In this document: one piece after another, positions 1-8,636 of the stretch
Layout of the letters: each line of letters opens with the position of its first letter
Position numbering within the stretch: position 1 is the first letter of the stretch
Origin: Pseudomonas triclosanedens
GTDB taxonomy: Bacteria > Pseudomonadota > Gammaproteobacteria > Pseudomonadales > Pseudomonadaceae
Direction: 5' to 3'
NCBI RefSeq assembly: GCF_026686735.1
Contig: NZ_CP113432.1
Span: 2,276,001 to 2,340,000, forward strand
DNA: 64,000 nucleotides
Notes under the pieces: generated by a model
Database searches by the model: none
What the model saw: only the letters and a program-made list of their open reading frames with translations
What the model was told of the DNA's origin: nothing
Made by a program: the position numbers and the translations under genes

Positions 1-1
1 T

Positions 2-2116
2 CGAGCAATGACCATTGAGGTAAACGCAGACAAGAAGGGCAGCTACCTCAAAGACGATTACCTGCGTCTCGATGAGCATTACAGCGAAAAGCGTATCCAG
101 GTCCATGTGATGCGTGAATATGCCGAGGTCGCGCTCGGCGCTATGGCGAGTGCGCTGGAGCTGGTGCTGCACTATTTCACGGACTCAAAAGATGCCTTCT
201 TGCAGCGCTATTTCTCTGGCCGCGAAGAGGTGCTTAAGCATGCCACCAGTGAAGAGTCCTGGAGATCCATCGTTGAGGATCTGAGCACTCAACAGCGACT
301 CATTGTGGTCGATGACGACGACGTTAATCGCTTGGTGTTGGCAGGGCCAGGGTCTGGCAAAACTCGCGTAATCGTTCACCGTATTGCGTACCTGCTGCGT
401 GTTCGACGGGTTCCTGCCAATGCAATTGTGGCGTTGACCTTCAATCGGCATGCGGCCAATGAAATACGGCGGCGACTTTTGAGCCTTGTCGGAGCTGATG
501 CCTACGGCGTCAGCGTCATGACCTACCACAGCATGGCCATGCGACTGACCGGCACTCGTTTTGAGCGTAGGGATGTTGTCGACGAGGGGGCTCTTAAACA
601 GGTTCTGGAGGACGCTGTTGAGCTTTTGGAGGGCAAGGGAACAGCCGATGGAGAGGACGACCTGCGAGAGCAGTTGTTGCGTGGCTACCGCTACATCCTG
701 GTTGATGAATACCAAGACATCGATGCCCTGCAATACCGTTTGGTGAGTGCGCTTGCCGGTAGACAATCCAGTGAGGAAGGGCGTTTGTGCATTCTGGCGG
801 TAGGTGATGATGATCAGAACATCTACGCCTGGCGCGATACCAACAACCGCTACATTGAGCGCTTTCGCGAGGATTACTCCGCTGCTACCAGCTACCTCGT
901 TGAGAACTATCGATCGACTCAGCGCATCATTGCTGCGGCCAATCACCTGGTTGGCAACAACCCTGGGCGCCTGAAAGCGTCCTATCCCATCCGAATCAAC
1001 CGGGAGCGCCAGTCAGATCCTCTCGGGGGGCAGTGGCAGGCGCTTGATCCAGGTCGCTCTGGACGGGTTGCACGATTGGCAATTGATCCCAGCGATAGAG
1101 CTGTCGGCAACCTTCAGGCGCAGGCTGCTATAGGTGAACTCAAGCGACTGCTGGCGCTGGAAGAGGGTAGCTGGAGTGGATGCGCCATTCTTGCACGCAC
1201 TCATCAGTATCTGTGGCCAGTCCAGGCGCTTTGCGAGCTTGCCGGCGTTCCGTACTTTCTGGCCTCGGATAAAGACAGTGCGCTGCCCATCACTCGGCAG
1301 CGTGATTTCGTGGCTGTTGTTGATCGGCTTCGAGAAATCAACGAGGCGCTTTCGGCTGCTATGGCGTGGCAGCAGGTGTCTGCTGGGGTGAGTGAGAGCT
1401 GGCGTAGCTTTTTCCAGGAGGCTTTTACCCAATTACAGGTCGAGCTGGGTGAGTGCCAGCTCAACAGTGCTGCAATCGTGGACTGGCTCTATGACTACGC
1501 ACGAGAGATGCGGCAGCAGGCCAAGAGTGGCCTGTATCTAGGCACGGTTCATTCAGCGAAAGGCCTCGAATTCAGGCATGTCGTTGTGCTTGATGGCGGC
1601 TGGAGTGTGCAGGCTGAGGGGCTTAACGATGAGCGCCGGTTGTACTACGTAGGTATGACGCGTGCAGAGCAGACGCTGACGCTGTGTGAGTTCAGCGCAG
1701 TGAATCCATTCAGTGGAAGTCTGTTGGCTGAGATCGCGCAGCAGATCTTTACCGGCGATTACAACTCAGCATTGGAGCGGCGTTATCTGCAGCTCAGTTT
1801 GAAGGACATCGACATTGGTTTTGCCGGACGTAGCCCTGTAACAGACCCTATCCATGAGGCACTGAGGTCCCTGGAGCCGGGGGCGACGCTGAAGCTTGAG
1901 CAGCGAGGCGAGCGTTATGTGATTCTGGACGACCATGGTCGGGTTGTCGGGCGGACTTCTCAGTCCTTTAGGCTGGATCTTGAGGTTGAATACTGCGAGG
2001 TTGCGGGTGTGGTGGTTCGGTTCCTAGAGGACAGCGAGGAGCAGTATCGGTCTCTGCAGAAATGCGAGCGCTGGACGATCGTTATCCCAAGGGTTTGTGG
2101 AGTACCTAGCCACTGA
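2..2116 (+). CDS. UvrD-type SF1 DNA helicase, 5' end outside window (possibly C-terminal part of a RecQ-UvrD fusion)
   Basis: ATP-dependent 3'-5' DNA helicase of superfamily 1A. The full motif set is visible, numbered from the first ATG at 8: Walker A GPGSGKT near residue 113, motif Ia LTFNRHAANEI, YHSMAMRL, Walker B VDEYQDID near 232, motif III VGDDDQNIYAWRD, NYRS, motif V TVHSAKGLEF and motif VI YYVGMTRAEQ. The frame is open to the first base of the window and no RBS precedes the ATG, so the gene probably starts upstream. The first 95 residues (with ELVLHYF) recall the region after the RecQ helicase core, which suggests a RecQ-UvrD fusion; that is inference. The DUF6361 and PLD genes follow on the same strand, as in helicase-plus-nuclease defence cassettes. 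Helicase call firm, role not. Confidence 0.85.
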   Translation, partial: RAMTIEVNADKKGSYLKDDYLRLDEHYSEKRIQVHVMREYAEVALGAMASALELVLHYFTDSKDAFLQRYFSGREEVLKHATSEESWRSIVEDLSTQQRLIVVDDDDVNRLVLAGPGSGKTRVIVHRIAYLLRVRRVPANAIVALTFNRHAANEIRRRLLSLVGADAYGVSVMTYHSMAMRLTGTRFERRDVVDEGALKQVLEDAVELLEGKGTADGEDDLREQLLRGYRYILVDEYQDIDALQYRLVSALAGRQSSEEGRLCILAVGDDDQNIYAWRDTNNRYIERFREDYSAATSYLVENYRSTQRIIAAANHLVGNNPGRLKASYPIRINRERQSDPLGGQWQALDPGRSGRVARLAIDPSDRAVGNLQAQAAIGELKRLLALEEGSWSGCAILARTHQYLWPVQALCELAGVPYFLASDKDSALPITRQRDFVAVVDRLREINEALSAAMAWQQVSAGVSESWRSFFQEAFTQLQVELGECQLNSAAIVDWLYDYAREMRQQAKSGLYLGTVHSAKGLEFRHVVVLDGGWSVQAEGLNDERRLYYVGMTRAEQTLTLCEFSAVNPFSGSLLAEIAQQIFTGDYNSALERRYLQLSLKDIDIGFAGRSPVTDPIHEALRSLEPGATLKLEQRGERYVILDDHGRVVGRTSQSFRLDLEVEYCEVAGVVVRFLEDSEEQYRSLQKCERWTIVIPRVCGVPSH

Positions 2117-2240
2117 TCTGGGCTTGCTCGGCAGGCCAAATCGGGTTCGCGGATTACTCAAGTCTGGGGATCCTCTCTGCTATCAAGCTCATGGTAGTGC
2201 TTCTAAAACAGGGAGCTATTTTTGAACGGAGGCACGGAAT

Positions 2241-3452
2241 TTGACTGCATCTTTAACCTGGCTGGACCTGACCTCAGCCGATCGCGATAAGGTTCGCCAA
2301 ATCCTTGATCTGTTCAAGGAGCAGGGCACTGTTGACGAACTTGGCCTCGGTAGTCTCCGCGATGCCCTGTCTGATGCACTGTTCCCAGGGACTTCTGTAC
2401 TGCATACACGCTTGCGCTATGTGCTGTTTATCCCTTGGATTTACAAGCGTCTCGAGCAAACGGGGAGTGGAGGTGATGTCGCCAGAACTGCGCGCTCTAA
2501 AGAGGTGGAGTTGATCTCCCATCTTGCGGATCAAGGCAATGACGGCGTGATCGGCATACAGGCGCGAGAGTCCCTTGCTCGTCTGCCAAGCAGCGTTTAT
2601 TGGGTCGCACTTTCACGTTGGGGGATTTTCGTACCTCGGCAGAGCCTGAGCTGGTATCACACCCATTTTGATGAGTTACGCCGCGGGGCTCGCCGCCCTG
2701 ATGCATCGGCAGACGACCCTGGTGTGCTTTTGTCCGGTCGCTATACCTGGCACCCGAGACTGCCTTCAGCACCGGCTGGATTCCCTGTAGGAGCAGAGTT
2801 TTCTCTGAGTCGTGAAGAGGCCGAGTTCGTTCAGGCCCAGATCCGTGCCAACTGTAATGGCTCTTTGCTGGGTTGGCTGGCTGATCATCATCTTGCCGAG
2901 CAGGCTCATAAGCTTTGGGAGGTTCACCTGCCACCTGATGCTCCCTCCCAGATAGTTTCCACACTCGAGTTGGCTCGCCAGTTTTCATTGGTTGTTGAAG
3001 GTGCGCCGCTCCTTTACAACCTGATGTTGGCGGAGAAGCGTGGCAAGACCAATCAGTCGAAAGCCGATATGGAAGCAGCTGACTACTACCGTCAGGAGTT
3101 TTCCGAATGGATGGTGCGGGCCAAGGCAGACCTGCAGACCTTCCAGCCAGAGGTCTTGTGGGCTTTTGTGCTGCGTCAGCAGGTGCGTAGTCCGGAGCCT
3201 CAACGCCGTTTTGTAGAGCGCTGGTTGCAGTGCGTCAGTCATGGGGATGCTGAACGAGCGCTTGAGGATCGAGAATTACGCTCCCTGATTGAAATGCGAG
3301 AGCGGCACCTCAAAGGCCCCAAGCGGGCGCGACTTGCAAATGCTGGCCGGTTGGCAGATTGGAGTGGCCGTGTAGGAGTTGGGCGTATGGAGTTTCGCTG
3401 GAGTCAGGTGCGCCGACTGTTGATGGATCTACATGAGGGGTTGTCGCACTGA
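2241..3452 (+). CDS. DUF6361 family protein
   Basis: 403-residue protein that matches from memory the DUF6361 family: the N-terminus TASLTWLDLT and the segment SVLHTRLRYVLFIPWIYKRLE are typical. The biochemical function is unknown. The start is taken as TTG because GGAGG lies about eight bases upstream (GGAGGcacggaatTTG) and no ATG fits. It follows the helicase after 124 bp and its stop overlaps the ATG of the PLD gene by one base, so the two are translationally coupled. No membrane segment or signal peptide is visible. DUF6361 beside a PLD protein and a large helicase suggests an anti-phage cassette; this is context-based inference. Confidence 0.7.
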   Translation: MTASLTWLDLTSADRDKVRQILDLFKEQGTVDELGLGSLRDALSDALFPGTSVLHTRLRYVLFIPWIYKRLEQTGSGGDVARTARSKEVELISHLADQGNDGVIGIQARESLARLPSSVYWVALSRWGIFVPRQSLSWYHTHFDELRRGARRPDASADDPGVLLSGRYTWHPRLPSAPAGFPVGAEFSLSREEAEFVQAQIRANCNGSLLGWLADHHLAEQAHKLWEVHLPPDAPSQIVSTLELARQFSLVVEGAPLLYNLMLAEKRGKTNQSKADMEAADYYRQEFSEWMVRAKADLQTFQPEVLWAFVLRQQVRSPEPQRRFVERWLQCVSHGDAERALEDRELRSLIEMRERHLKGPKRARLANAGRLADWSGRVGVGRMEFRWSQVRRLLMDLHEGLSH

Positions 3453-4491
3453 TGCTGTCTCCCGACTCCCGTGCAGTGGCCATGGATTTGCTCAAGCCGC
3501 CACCAGGTTACCGACTTGAACGCACCGTACTGACGACCTACAGCCTGGATCTAGAAGTTCTGCTGGCTCTGCCGCTGGCTGTATTGGCTCAGACAGATGC
3601 TGGAGTCGAGCAGCTCTTGCTGGATCCGCTGGTGTTGCTCGAGGCTATTCGAGAGGCAGGTGAGCGTATACAGGTTTTTGTCGACGAAGCTGGCATTGCC
3701 GTGCCCGCTAACAGCCGGGCTCTATATGGGGCGTTGGAGTCCAGCGTTCATCAGGTAAAAGCGCCTAACGGCGGAGCATTCCATCCAAAAGTCTGGGTGG
3801 CCCGTTTTGTTCGTGAAAATGAACCACCGCTGATTCGTGTATCTGTGGCTTCTCGCAATTTAACCTTTGATCGGTCTTGGGATATTGCCCTGACGTCGGA
3901 GGCGACTCCTGGCAAAAAAACAATTGCAGCAAGCAAGCCGCTGTCTGACTTGTTGCGTCGATTACCAGGCCTAGGAGATGAAACACTGGATGACGCAGTC
4001 ATTGCAGGCATTCAGCAACTGGCGGATGAAGTACAGCGGACCGCGTTTCCGGCGCCGGAGGGATTCGATAGCGGTCTTGAGTTTCATGTGTTGGGTTTTG
4101 GTAAGCAGAAGGGACACTGGAGCCCAGTCGAGCAGGCAACTCGGGTGCTGGCCATAGCTCCCTTCCTGTCTGACAAGGCGCTGCAAAAAATCGCCAGCCT
4201 GGCATCGAGTGAGTCACTGTTGGTTAGTCGTGCAGATCAGCTCTCGCAGCTTGAAGTGGATCTGGCCAAGGATTGGAGCCTCGTACAAGTACTGAGTCCG
4301 ACGGCCGATGGAGAAGCGGAGGATGGATCTCAGCTACGGCCATCTGGCCTCCATGCCAAGCTGATGGTATTTGAGCATGGGCACCGAGCCAGCTGGTTTG
4401 TCGGCTCTGCCAATCTGACTGATGCAGCTTTTACCGGGAGAAATGTTGAGGTGATGGCATCAGCCTCAGGTCCTAAAGGATGTGCTGGGGG
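3452..4491 (+). pseudogene. Phospholipase D-like protein, C-terminus lost to IS21 insertion
   Basis: Protein of the PLD/HKD phosphodiesterase superfamily, whose members in defence loci act as nucleases. Two half-motifs are visible: FHPKVWVARF with SVASRNLTFDRSW near residue 110, and GLHAKLMVF with FVGSANLTDAAF near residue 300. The second reads HAKLMVFE with no obvious Asp, which is common in divergent PLD proteins. The start at 3452 overlaps the preceding stop; an alternative ATG lies at 3482. Shortly after the second motif the reading frame runs into the left end of an IS21 element and stops at 4531 on IS-encoded residues. The distal part is not found on the other side of the mobile elements, so the protein is probably truncated or dead. 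Confidence 0.75.
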
Positions 4492-4518
4492 TGTTGGCGC
4501 TGATGGAAAATTGACCCA
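4492..4518. repeat. Left terminal inverted repeat of the IS21 element
   Basis: 27-bp terminal repeat ending in TGACCCA. It matches the right end (7070-7096) apart from a few positions. A further TTGACCC copy lies about 18 bp inward. Confidence 0.75.
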
Positions 4519-4685
4519 CCCTGCCGATTGAAATTTGACCCAGGGCGGATTGCTGATTTTGTTACCAGCAACTGTGGATAAGTCTACCAGCGCAGCTGCT
4601 GTTGCCCCCACTCCTTCGCTAGCCCAGTTCAGTTGTTTAAGACCTGCCACACGCAGCCATGTAGCAGGCCGTCGTCGCCATGAAA

Positions 4686-5489
4686 TCAGAACGGCTCATC
4701 GTCCTCCGGTTCTTGGCCGCCCTTACGCTTTCGCTCCCGTGATTTGATCTTGGCCTGGGCCGCCAAGCTACTGTGTTGCAGGCGATAGGACTCGTTACCG
4801 GTTTCGACGATGTGGCAGTGGTGGGTCAGCCGATCCAGCAGGGCGGTGGTCATCTTGGCGTCGCCGAACACGCTCGACCATTCGGCGAAGCTCAGGTTGG
4901 TGGTGATCACCACGCTGGTGTGTTCGTACAGCTTGGACAGCAGGTGAAACAGCAACGCACCGCCAGCCTGGCTGAACGGCAGATAACCCAGTTCGTCGAG
5001 GATGACCAGATCCATGCGCAGCAGTGCCTGGGCGATCCGCCCGGCTTTGCCGTCGTGTTTTTCGCGCTCCAGCAGATTGACCAGATCGACCGTGGAGTAG
5101 AAGCGCACGCGCTTACCGTGCCGGGTGATGCCGGACACGGCCAGCGCGGTGGCTAGGTGGGTTTTACCGGTGCCTGGCCCACCGATCAGCACCACGTTCT
5201 GCGCGGTGTCGGTAAAGGCCAGGCTGGCCAGCTCGCTGATCAGGCGTGCGTCGGCGCTAGAGGCGTTGAAATCGAAGCTGGCCAGATCGCGGTGCATCGG
5301 CAGCTTGGCCATGTTCATCTGGTGGCTCACCGAGCGCATGGCGCGATCTGTGTGCTCTTGTTCCAGCAGGTGTTCGAGCAGCCACTTGGACGAGGCTGTG
5401 TTCGACTCACCCTGTGCAGTTAACTCCGCCCAGGCCGTGGCCATGCCGTGCAGGCGCAGCTCCTTGAGTTCCGCCATCAAATCACGCAT
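4686..5489 (-). CDS. istB: IS21 helper ATPase IstB
   Basis: AAA+ ATPase that helps the IstA transposase choose and remodel target DNA. It shows Walker [11 protein letters not shown] near residue 100, Walker [13 protein letters not shown], and the sensor stretch [13 protein letters not shown] followed by [15 protein letters not shown], all typical of IstB. Length (267 residues) is normal. The ATG at 5489 ([11 protein letters not shown]) overlaps the end of istA by eight bases, the usual translational coupling; a longer reading from 5513 is less likely. It appears intact. Confidence 0.93.
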   Translation of the reverse strand: MRDLMAELKELRLHGMATAWAELTAQGESNTASSKWLLEHLLEQEHTDRAMRSVSHQMNMAKLPMHRDLASFDFNASSADARLISELASLAFTDTAQNVVLIGGPGTGKTHLATALAVSGITRHGKRVRFYSTVDLVNLLEREKHDGKAGRIAQALLRMDLVILDELGYLPFSQAGGALLFHLLSKLYEHTSVVITTNLSFAEWSSVFGDAKMTTALLDRLTHHCHIVETGNESYRLQHSSLAAQAKIKSRERKRKGGQEPEDDEPF

Positions 5490-6990
5490 GACCGACCTCC
5501 TCGGCCTGGCCACGCAGGCGGTCGTAGCGCGCCGTGTTAGCGACGGGGGCTTCCTTGAGCGACAAGTGGGTTTCGACGCTGGGTGGTGGTTCGGATGCTG
5601 TCAGCCGTGCCACGACATTGAGGATGTGTTCGGCGCTCAGGCTGCCGCTCTCCAGTACCAGCTCAACGGCTACCAGCACCGCATCGAGCCCGGCGACCGG
5701 TACGGCAGCCAGGACTTGCGCCATGATCCTGTCACCGCCGGCATGACGCCCCAGACCATGCTTGAGATGACGCAGCGGCGCTGGCAGATCAGCAAAGGGC
5801 GCGCCGTTGCGCAGCGCGCCGGGCTTGCGCTCAATCAGCGGGATGTAGTGCTGCCAGTCGTAGCTGACCTGTTCGCGATCCAGCAAGCGCGCATGGCTGG
5901 CAATCAGCGCATCATCGGCCACCACCTCGATGCGGGTCGGATACAAACGGCTGCTGATCCACTTACCCGCGTACTCACACGGCACCGAGTAACGGTTGCG
6001 CCCGACACTGACCAGGCAGGTGCTGGAGACCCGCGCAGGCCGCTCGACGTAACCGTCGAAGGCCGCGGGCATAGGCATCAGTTCGGCGCGCTCCAACTCC
6101 AGTACCTCGGCCACACTGAGCCCGCTGTATTGAGGGTGCGTCAGCTCGTTCCAAAGCGCGCGGCAGCGCTGGCCCAGCCAGGCATTGAGTTCCTCGAAGG
6201 AGTGAAACTGGCAGTCCTGGGCGTCTAGCCAGATACGCCTGCGGCTGTCTTGCACGTTCTTTTCAACGATGCCCTTTTCCCAACCAGCGGCGACGTTGCA
6301 GAAGTCCGGATCGAACAGGTAATGCGCGCACATCACCGCAAAGCGCGCATTCACCGCCCGGCCTTTGCCCTTATTGACCTTGTCGACGGCGGTCTTCATG
6401 TTGTCGTAGATGCCCCGGCGCGGCACGCCGCCCAAGGAGCCGAACGAGCGTGTATGGGCGTCAAATAACATCTCATGGCCCTGGCTCGGATACGCCACAA
6501 GCCAGAACGCACGGCTGGCACACAGCTTCAGATGTGCCACCTGCATACGCCGGTAAATGCCGCCGACCAGCAAGCCTTCCTCGCTCCAGTCAAACTGAAA
6601 CGCCTCGCCAAGAGCAAAGGTCAGCGGCACAAAGGCCTGCGACGCCTTGCCCTGTCCCCCTCGCCAGGCACGGATAAACGCGGTGAGCTGGCTGTAGCCA
6701 CCGTCATAACCTTCGGCTTTGATTTGCGCCAACAGCGCCTTGGCACTGCGCCGCTGTTGCTTGGGCCGCAGCGAATCGGCTTTTAGCGCCTGCTCCAGCG
6801 TGGCGTGAAAAGGGCTGAGTTTGTTGAAGATCGCGCGGCGTTGGTAGACCGGCGGCTTGGCCTCAGGTGCTCTGACCCACTTGCGAATCGTGTTGCGCGC
6901 CAACCCGGTGCGCTTGGCTATCTCATGCAGCGACAGCTTGTCGCGGAAATACATCCGGCGAATTTTGCCCATCATTTCCATACTGATCAC
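5482..6990 (-). CDS. istA: IS21-family transposase IstA
   Basis: DDE-type transposase of about 500 residues. It has an N-terminal helix-turn-helix ([22 protein letters not shown]) and an RNase H-like catalytic core. The acidic residues are recognisable in [17 protein letters not shown] and GIVEKNVQ, giving an apparently complete D-D-E triad. The start is GTG at 6990 (GGAG upstream) or the ATG at 6981. No stop or frameshift is seen, so the element may still be active. Confidence 0.93.
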   Translation of the reverse strand: MISMEMMGKIRRMYFRDKLSLHEIAKRTGLARNTIRKWVRAPEAKPPVYQRRAIFNKLSPFHATLEQALKADSLRPKQQRRSAKALLAQIKAEGYDGGYSQLTAFIRAWRGGQGKASQAFVPLTFALGEAFQFDWSEEGLLVGGIYRRMQVAHLKLCASRAFWLVAYPSQGHEMLFDAHTRSFGSLGGVPRRGIYDNMKTAVDKVNKGKGRAVNARFAVMCAHYLFDPDFCNVAAGWEKGIVEKNVQDSRRRIWLDAQDCQFHSFEELNAWLGQRCRALWNELTHPQYSGLSVAEVLELERAELMPMPAAFDGYVERPARVSSTCLVSVGRNRYSVPCEYAGKWISSRLYPTRIEVVADDALIASHARLLDREQVSYDWQHYIPLIERKPGALRNGAPFADLPAPLRHLKHGLGRHAGGDRIMAQVLAAVPVAGLDAVLVAVELVLESGSLSAEHILNVVARLTASEPPPSVETHLSLKEAPVANTARYDRLRGQAEEVGHA

Positions 6991-7069
6991 CCTGTGTTCT
7001 CCTGCTCAAAAATTGAGCAGAAGCAGTTGAACACCTGGGTCAGTTTTCAGTCGGCAGAACAGCCTCTAC

Positions 7070-7096
7070 TGGGTCAGTTTTCGGTCAGCGGCAACA
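7070..7096. repeat. Right terminal inverted repeat of the IS21 element
   Basis: Reverse complement of the left end with few mismatches (TGGGTCAG...GCGGCAACA). A second TGGGTCAG copy lies further in near 7035. Confidence 0.75.
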
Positions 7097-7879
7097 ACCC
7101 CAGTGCAAATGCTCGCGCCGGGCGAGAAGAAAACCCATCGGGCTTACGTGTGGGCCTACAGCACCACCCCCTTTGCTGATCTCAGGGCGGTGGTGTACGA
7201 CTTCAGCCCCAGTCGTGCGGGCGAACATGCGCGCCACTTCCTTGGTCAGTGGAATGGCAAGCTGGTCTGCGACGACTTCGCGGGCTACAAGGCCAGCTTC
7301 GAGCAGGGCATCACCGAAATTGGCTGCATGGCTCACGCCCGCCGCAAGTTCTTCGATCTTCACGCGGCGAACAAAAGCCAGTTGGCCGAACAGGCACTGC
7401 ACTCAATTGCCGGCCTGTACGAAATCGAACGGCAAGCGCGCGACTTGAGCGATGAAGATCGCTGGCGAATACGGCAGGAAAAAGCGGCTCCCATCCTCGC
7501 CACACTGTATGCCTGGATGCTCGCCCAGCGCGACCTCGTGCCCGAGGGCTCGGCCATCGCCAAAGCCCTGGATTACAGCCTCAAACGCTGGGCAGCGCTG
7601 ACGCGCTACCTGAATGACGGCGCTGTGCCTATCGACAACAATTGGGTCGAGAACCAGATCCGGCCGTGGGCACTGGGGCGCTCGAACTGGCTGTTTGCCG
7701 GCTCACTGCGCAGCGGCAAGCGGGCGGCGGCGATCATGAGTTTGATCCAGTCGGCGCGGATGAATGGGCATGATCCGTATGCCTATTTGAAAGATGTGCT
7801 GACGCGGTTGCCGACGCAGCGGGCGAGTGAGATCGAGCAATTGCTGCCGCATCGGTGGGGCCTGCCTAACCCACGCTAG
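7097..7879 (+). pseudogene. C-terminal half of IS66-family transposase (TnpC)
   Basis: The frame starts directly at the right tip of the IS21 element with the codons for TPVQMLAPGEKKTHRAYVW. This is the middle of the IS66 TnpC catalytic domain, so about half of the protein and the accessory tnpA/tnpB genes are missing. The rest is intact and typical: LVCDDFAGYKASF, CMAHARRKFFDLH, the region VPIDNNWVENQIRPWALGRSNWLFAGS with the catalytic Glu, and SLIQSARMNGHDPYAYL. It ends at TAG 7879. It must be inactive unless helped in trans. Confidence 0.9.
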
Positions 7880-7883
7880 CTGA

Positions 7884-7901
7884 GTTGGGCAGACGCTTAA
7901 C
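7884..7901. repeat. Probable right end of the IS66 remnant
   Basis: Just after tnpC the sequence TGGGCAGACGCTTAAC resembles the reverse complement of an IS66 terminal repeat (GTAAGCGTCTG-like) with one extra A. The matching left end is absent. Confidence 0.5.
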
Positions 7902-7942
7902 AGTGCGGAATAGGATGCATCCCGTGGAACAAGCGTGAGGGC

Positions 7943-8482
7943 TTAGCGAGGCGATGTGCCCATGTGCTGCTGATGCTGCATCATCTGATCCATCATCATC
8001 TGCTGCATGCCCATGTACCTGTCCATCATGTACTGATGCTGCCTCATCTGCTCAGGTGTCATCTGGGAGTAGTGACCTCCCATTTGACCCCAGCCCATCA
8101 TGTGACCATCTCCCATCATCTGGCCGTTGCCCATCATGTGGCCGCCCATCATGTGGCCGCCCATCATGCCGCCCGCGCAACACCCCATCATCCCGCCATC
8201 CCACATCCCATTCATCATGTGCATGCCTTGTTGCATCATGGCTTGGTGCTCTTGCATCAGCTTCTGACGCTGTGCTGGTTCGGTGGCCTTCTGAATTTGG
8301 CTCATTTGCTCCTGCATTCTTTTGAGGTTTTCTTGTGCCTTTGCCATCTCCTGGTCGAATTGCTCAACGCTCATCGGTTGCTGTTGGGCCGGTTTAGCAG
8401 CGGTAGAGTCCTGCTGCGCGGAGGCTAACGCGGGAAAAAGCGCTGCCGCTAAAGCGAAGGCGGCGAGTCGGGATGCTTTCAT
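7943..8482 (-). CDS. Met/His-rich periplasmic metal-binding protein
   Basis: Small secreted protein of 179 residues. A signal peptide (MKASRLAAFALAAALFPALASAQ) is followed by a charged helical stretch (MSVEQFDQEMAKAQENLKRM) and a C-terminal half made of MM, HMM and QMM repeats (GGHMMGGHMMGNGQMMGDGHMM). Such Met/His clusters bind Cu(I) or Ag(I) in periplasmic copper-handling proteins. One Cys pair (GCCAG) lies among the repeats. The ATG at 8482 is preferred over an upstream start because AAGGAA lies six bases before it and the signal peptide follows at once. The neighbour on the other strand is a metal transporter, so a metal-stress role fits; the specific metal is inferred. No close named homologue recognised. 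Confidence 0.75.
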   Translation of the reverse strand: MKASRLAAFALAAALFPALASAQQDSTAAKPAQQQPMSVEQFDQEMAKAQENLKRMQEQMSQIQKATEPAQRQKLMQEHQAMMQQGMHMMNGMWDGGMMGCCAGGMMGGHMMGGHMMGNGQMMGDGHMMGWGQMGGHYSQMTPEQMRQHQYMMDRYMGMQQMMMDQMMQHQQHMGTSPR

Positions 8483-8576
8483 CTTCTGTTCCTTGCAGCT
8501 GGTGGTTGATCGAGGGTGAGTCACTGCCTTCCAATATAGTCCTCGGTTCTGGGCATAACCTGATTGGGATCAATGG

Positions 8577-8607
8577 TTGACCCTGTACCTGTTACAGGGT
8601 GTATTCA
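8577..8607 (+). promoter_or_regulatory. MerR-family metal-responsive promoter
   Basis: -35 TTGACC and -10 TATTCA are separated by 19 bp, the overlong spacer diagnostic of MerR-family promoters. The spacer carries the dyad CCCTGTacctgttACAGGG, close to CadR/PbrR-type operators. It points at the transporter gene starting at 8637. No merR-type gene lies nearby. Confidence 0.8.
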
Positions 8608-8636
8608 GGCTGCCTACTGGTGAGGAGGTGAGGGAG

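Larger units (their letters stand above)
4492..7096. mobile_element. IS21-family insertion sequence (istA-istB)
   Basis: A 2.6-kb element holding istA and istB on the minus strand, the usual IS21 size and order. Imperfect terminal inverted repeats begin TGTTGgCGCTGA on the left and, read inward from the right, TGTTGcCGCTGA. Each end carries a second internal copy of the TTGACCCA-type repeat, as is normal for IS21 multiple terminal repeats. The bases just outside (CTGGGG left, CCCCAG right) extend the inverted repeat, so the true tips could lie about ten bases further out. No target duplication is visible, and the flanks belong to different genes (PLD left, IS66 right). This implies an insertion into IS66 plus a deletion, or recombination between elements. 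Confidence 0.85.

Noticed and set aside
185..946. 253-codon minus-strand frame inside the helicase gene
   Set aside because: Overlaps the helicase motifs on the coding strand; no RBS and no domain.
2117..2225. Open frame after the helicase stop that could extend the protein by a frameshift
   Set aside because: One alternative frame stays open to 2225, but the sense C-terminus ends naturally (WTIVIPRVCGVPSH) and no second conserved motif supports a slip.
5125..6228. 367-codon plus-strand frame opposite istA/istB
   Set aside because: Sense genes on the minus strand are complete IS21 genes; the product of this frame matches nothing familiar.
8050..8240. Short repeats that could be read as a CRISPR-like array
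   Set aside because: They encode the Met/His repeats of a protein; unit length is variable and there are no spacers.
8577..8636. Longer start for the cation transporter
   Set aside because: The TTG at 8577 lies in the -35 box of a MerR-type promoter; the ATG at 8637 has a strong RBS.
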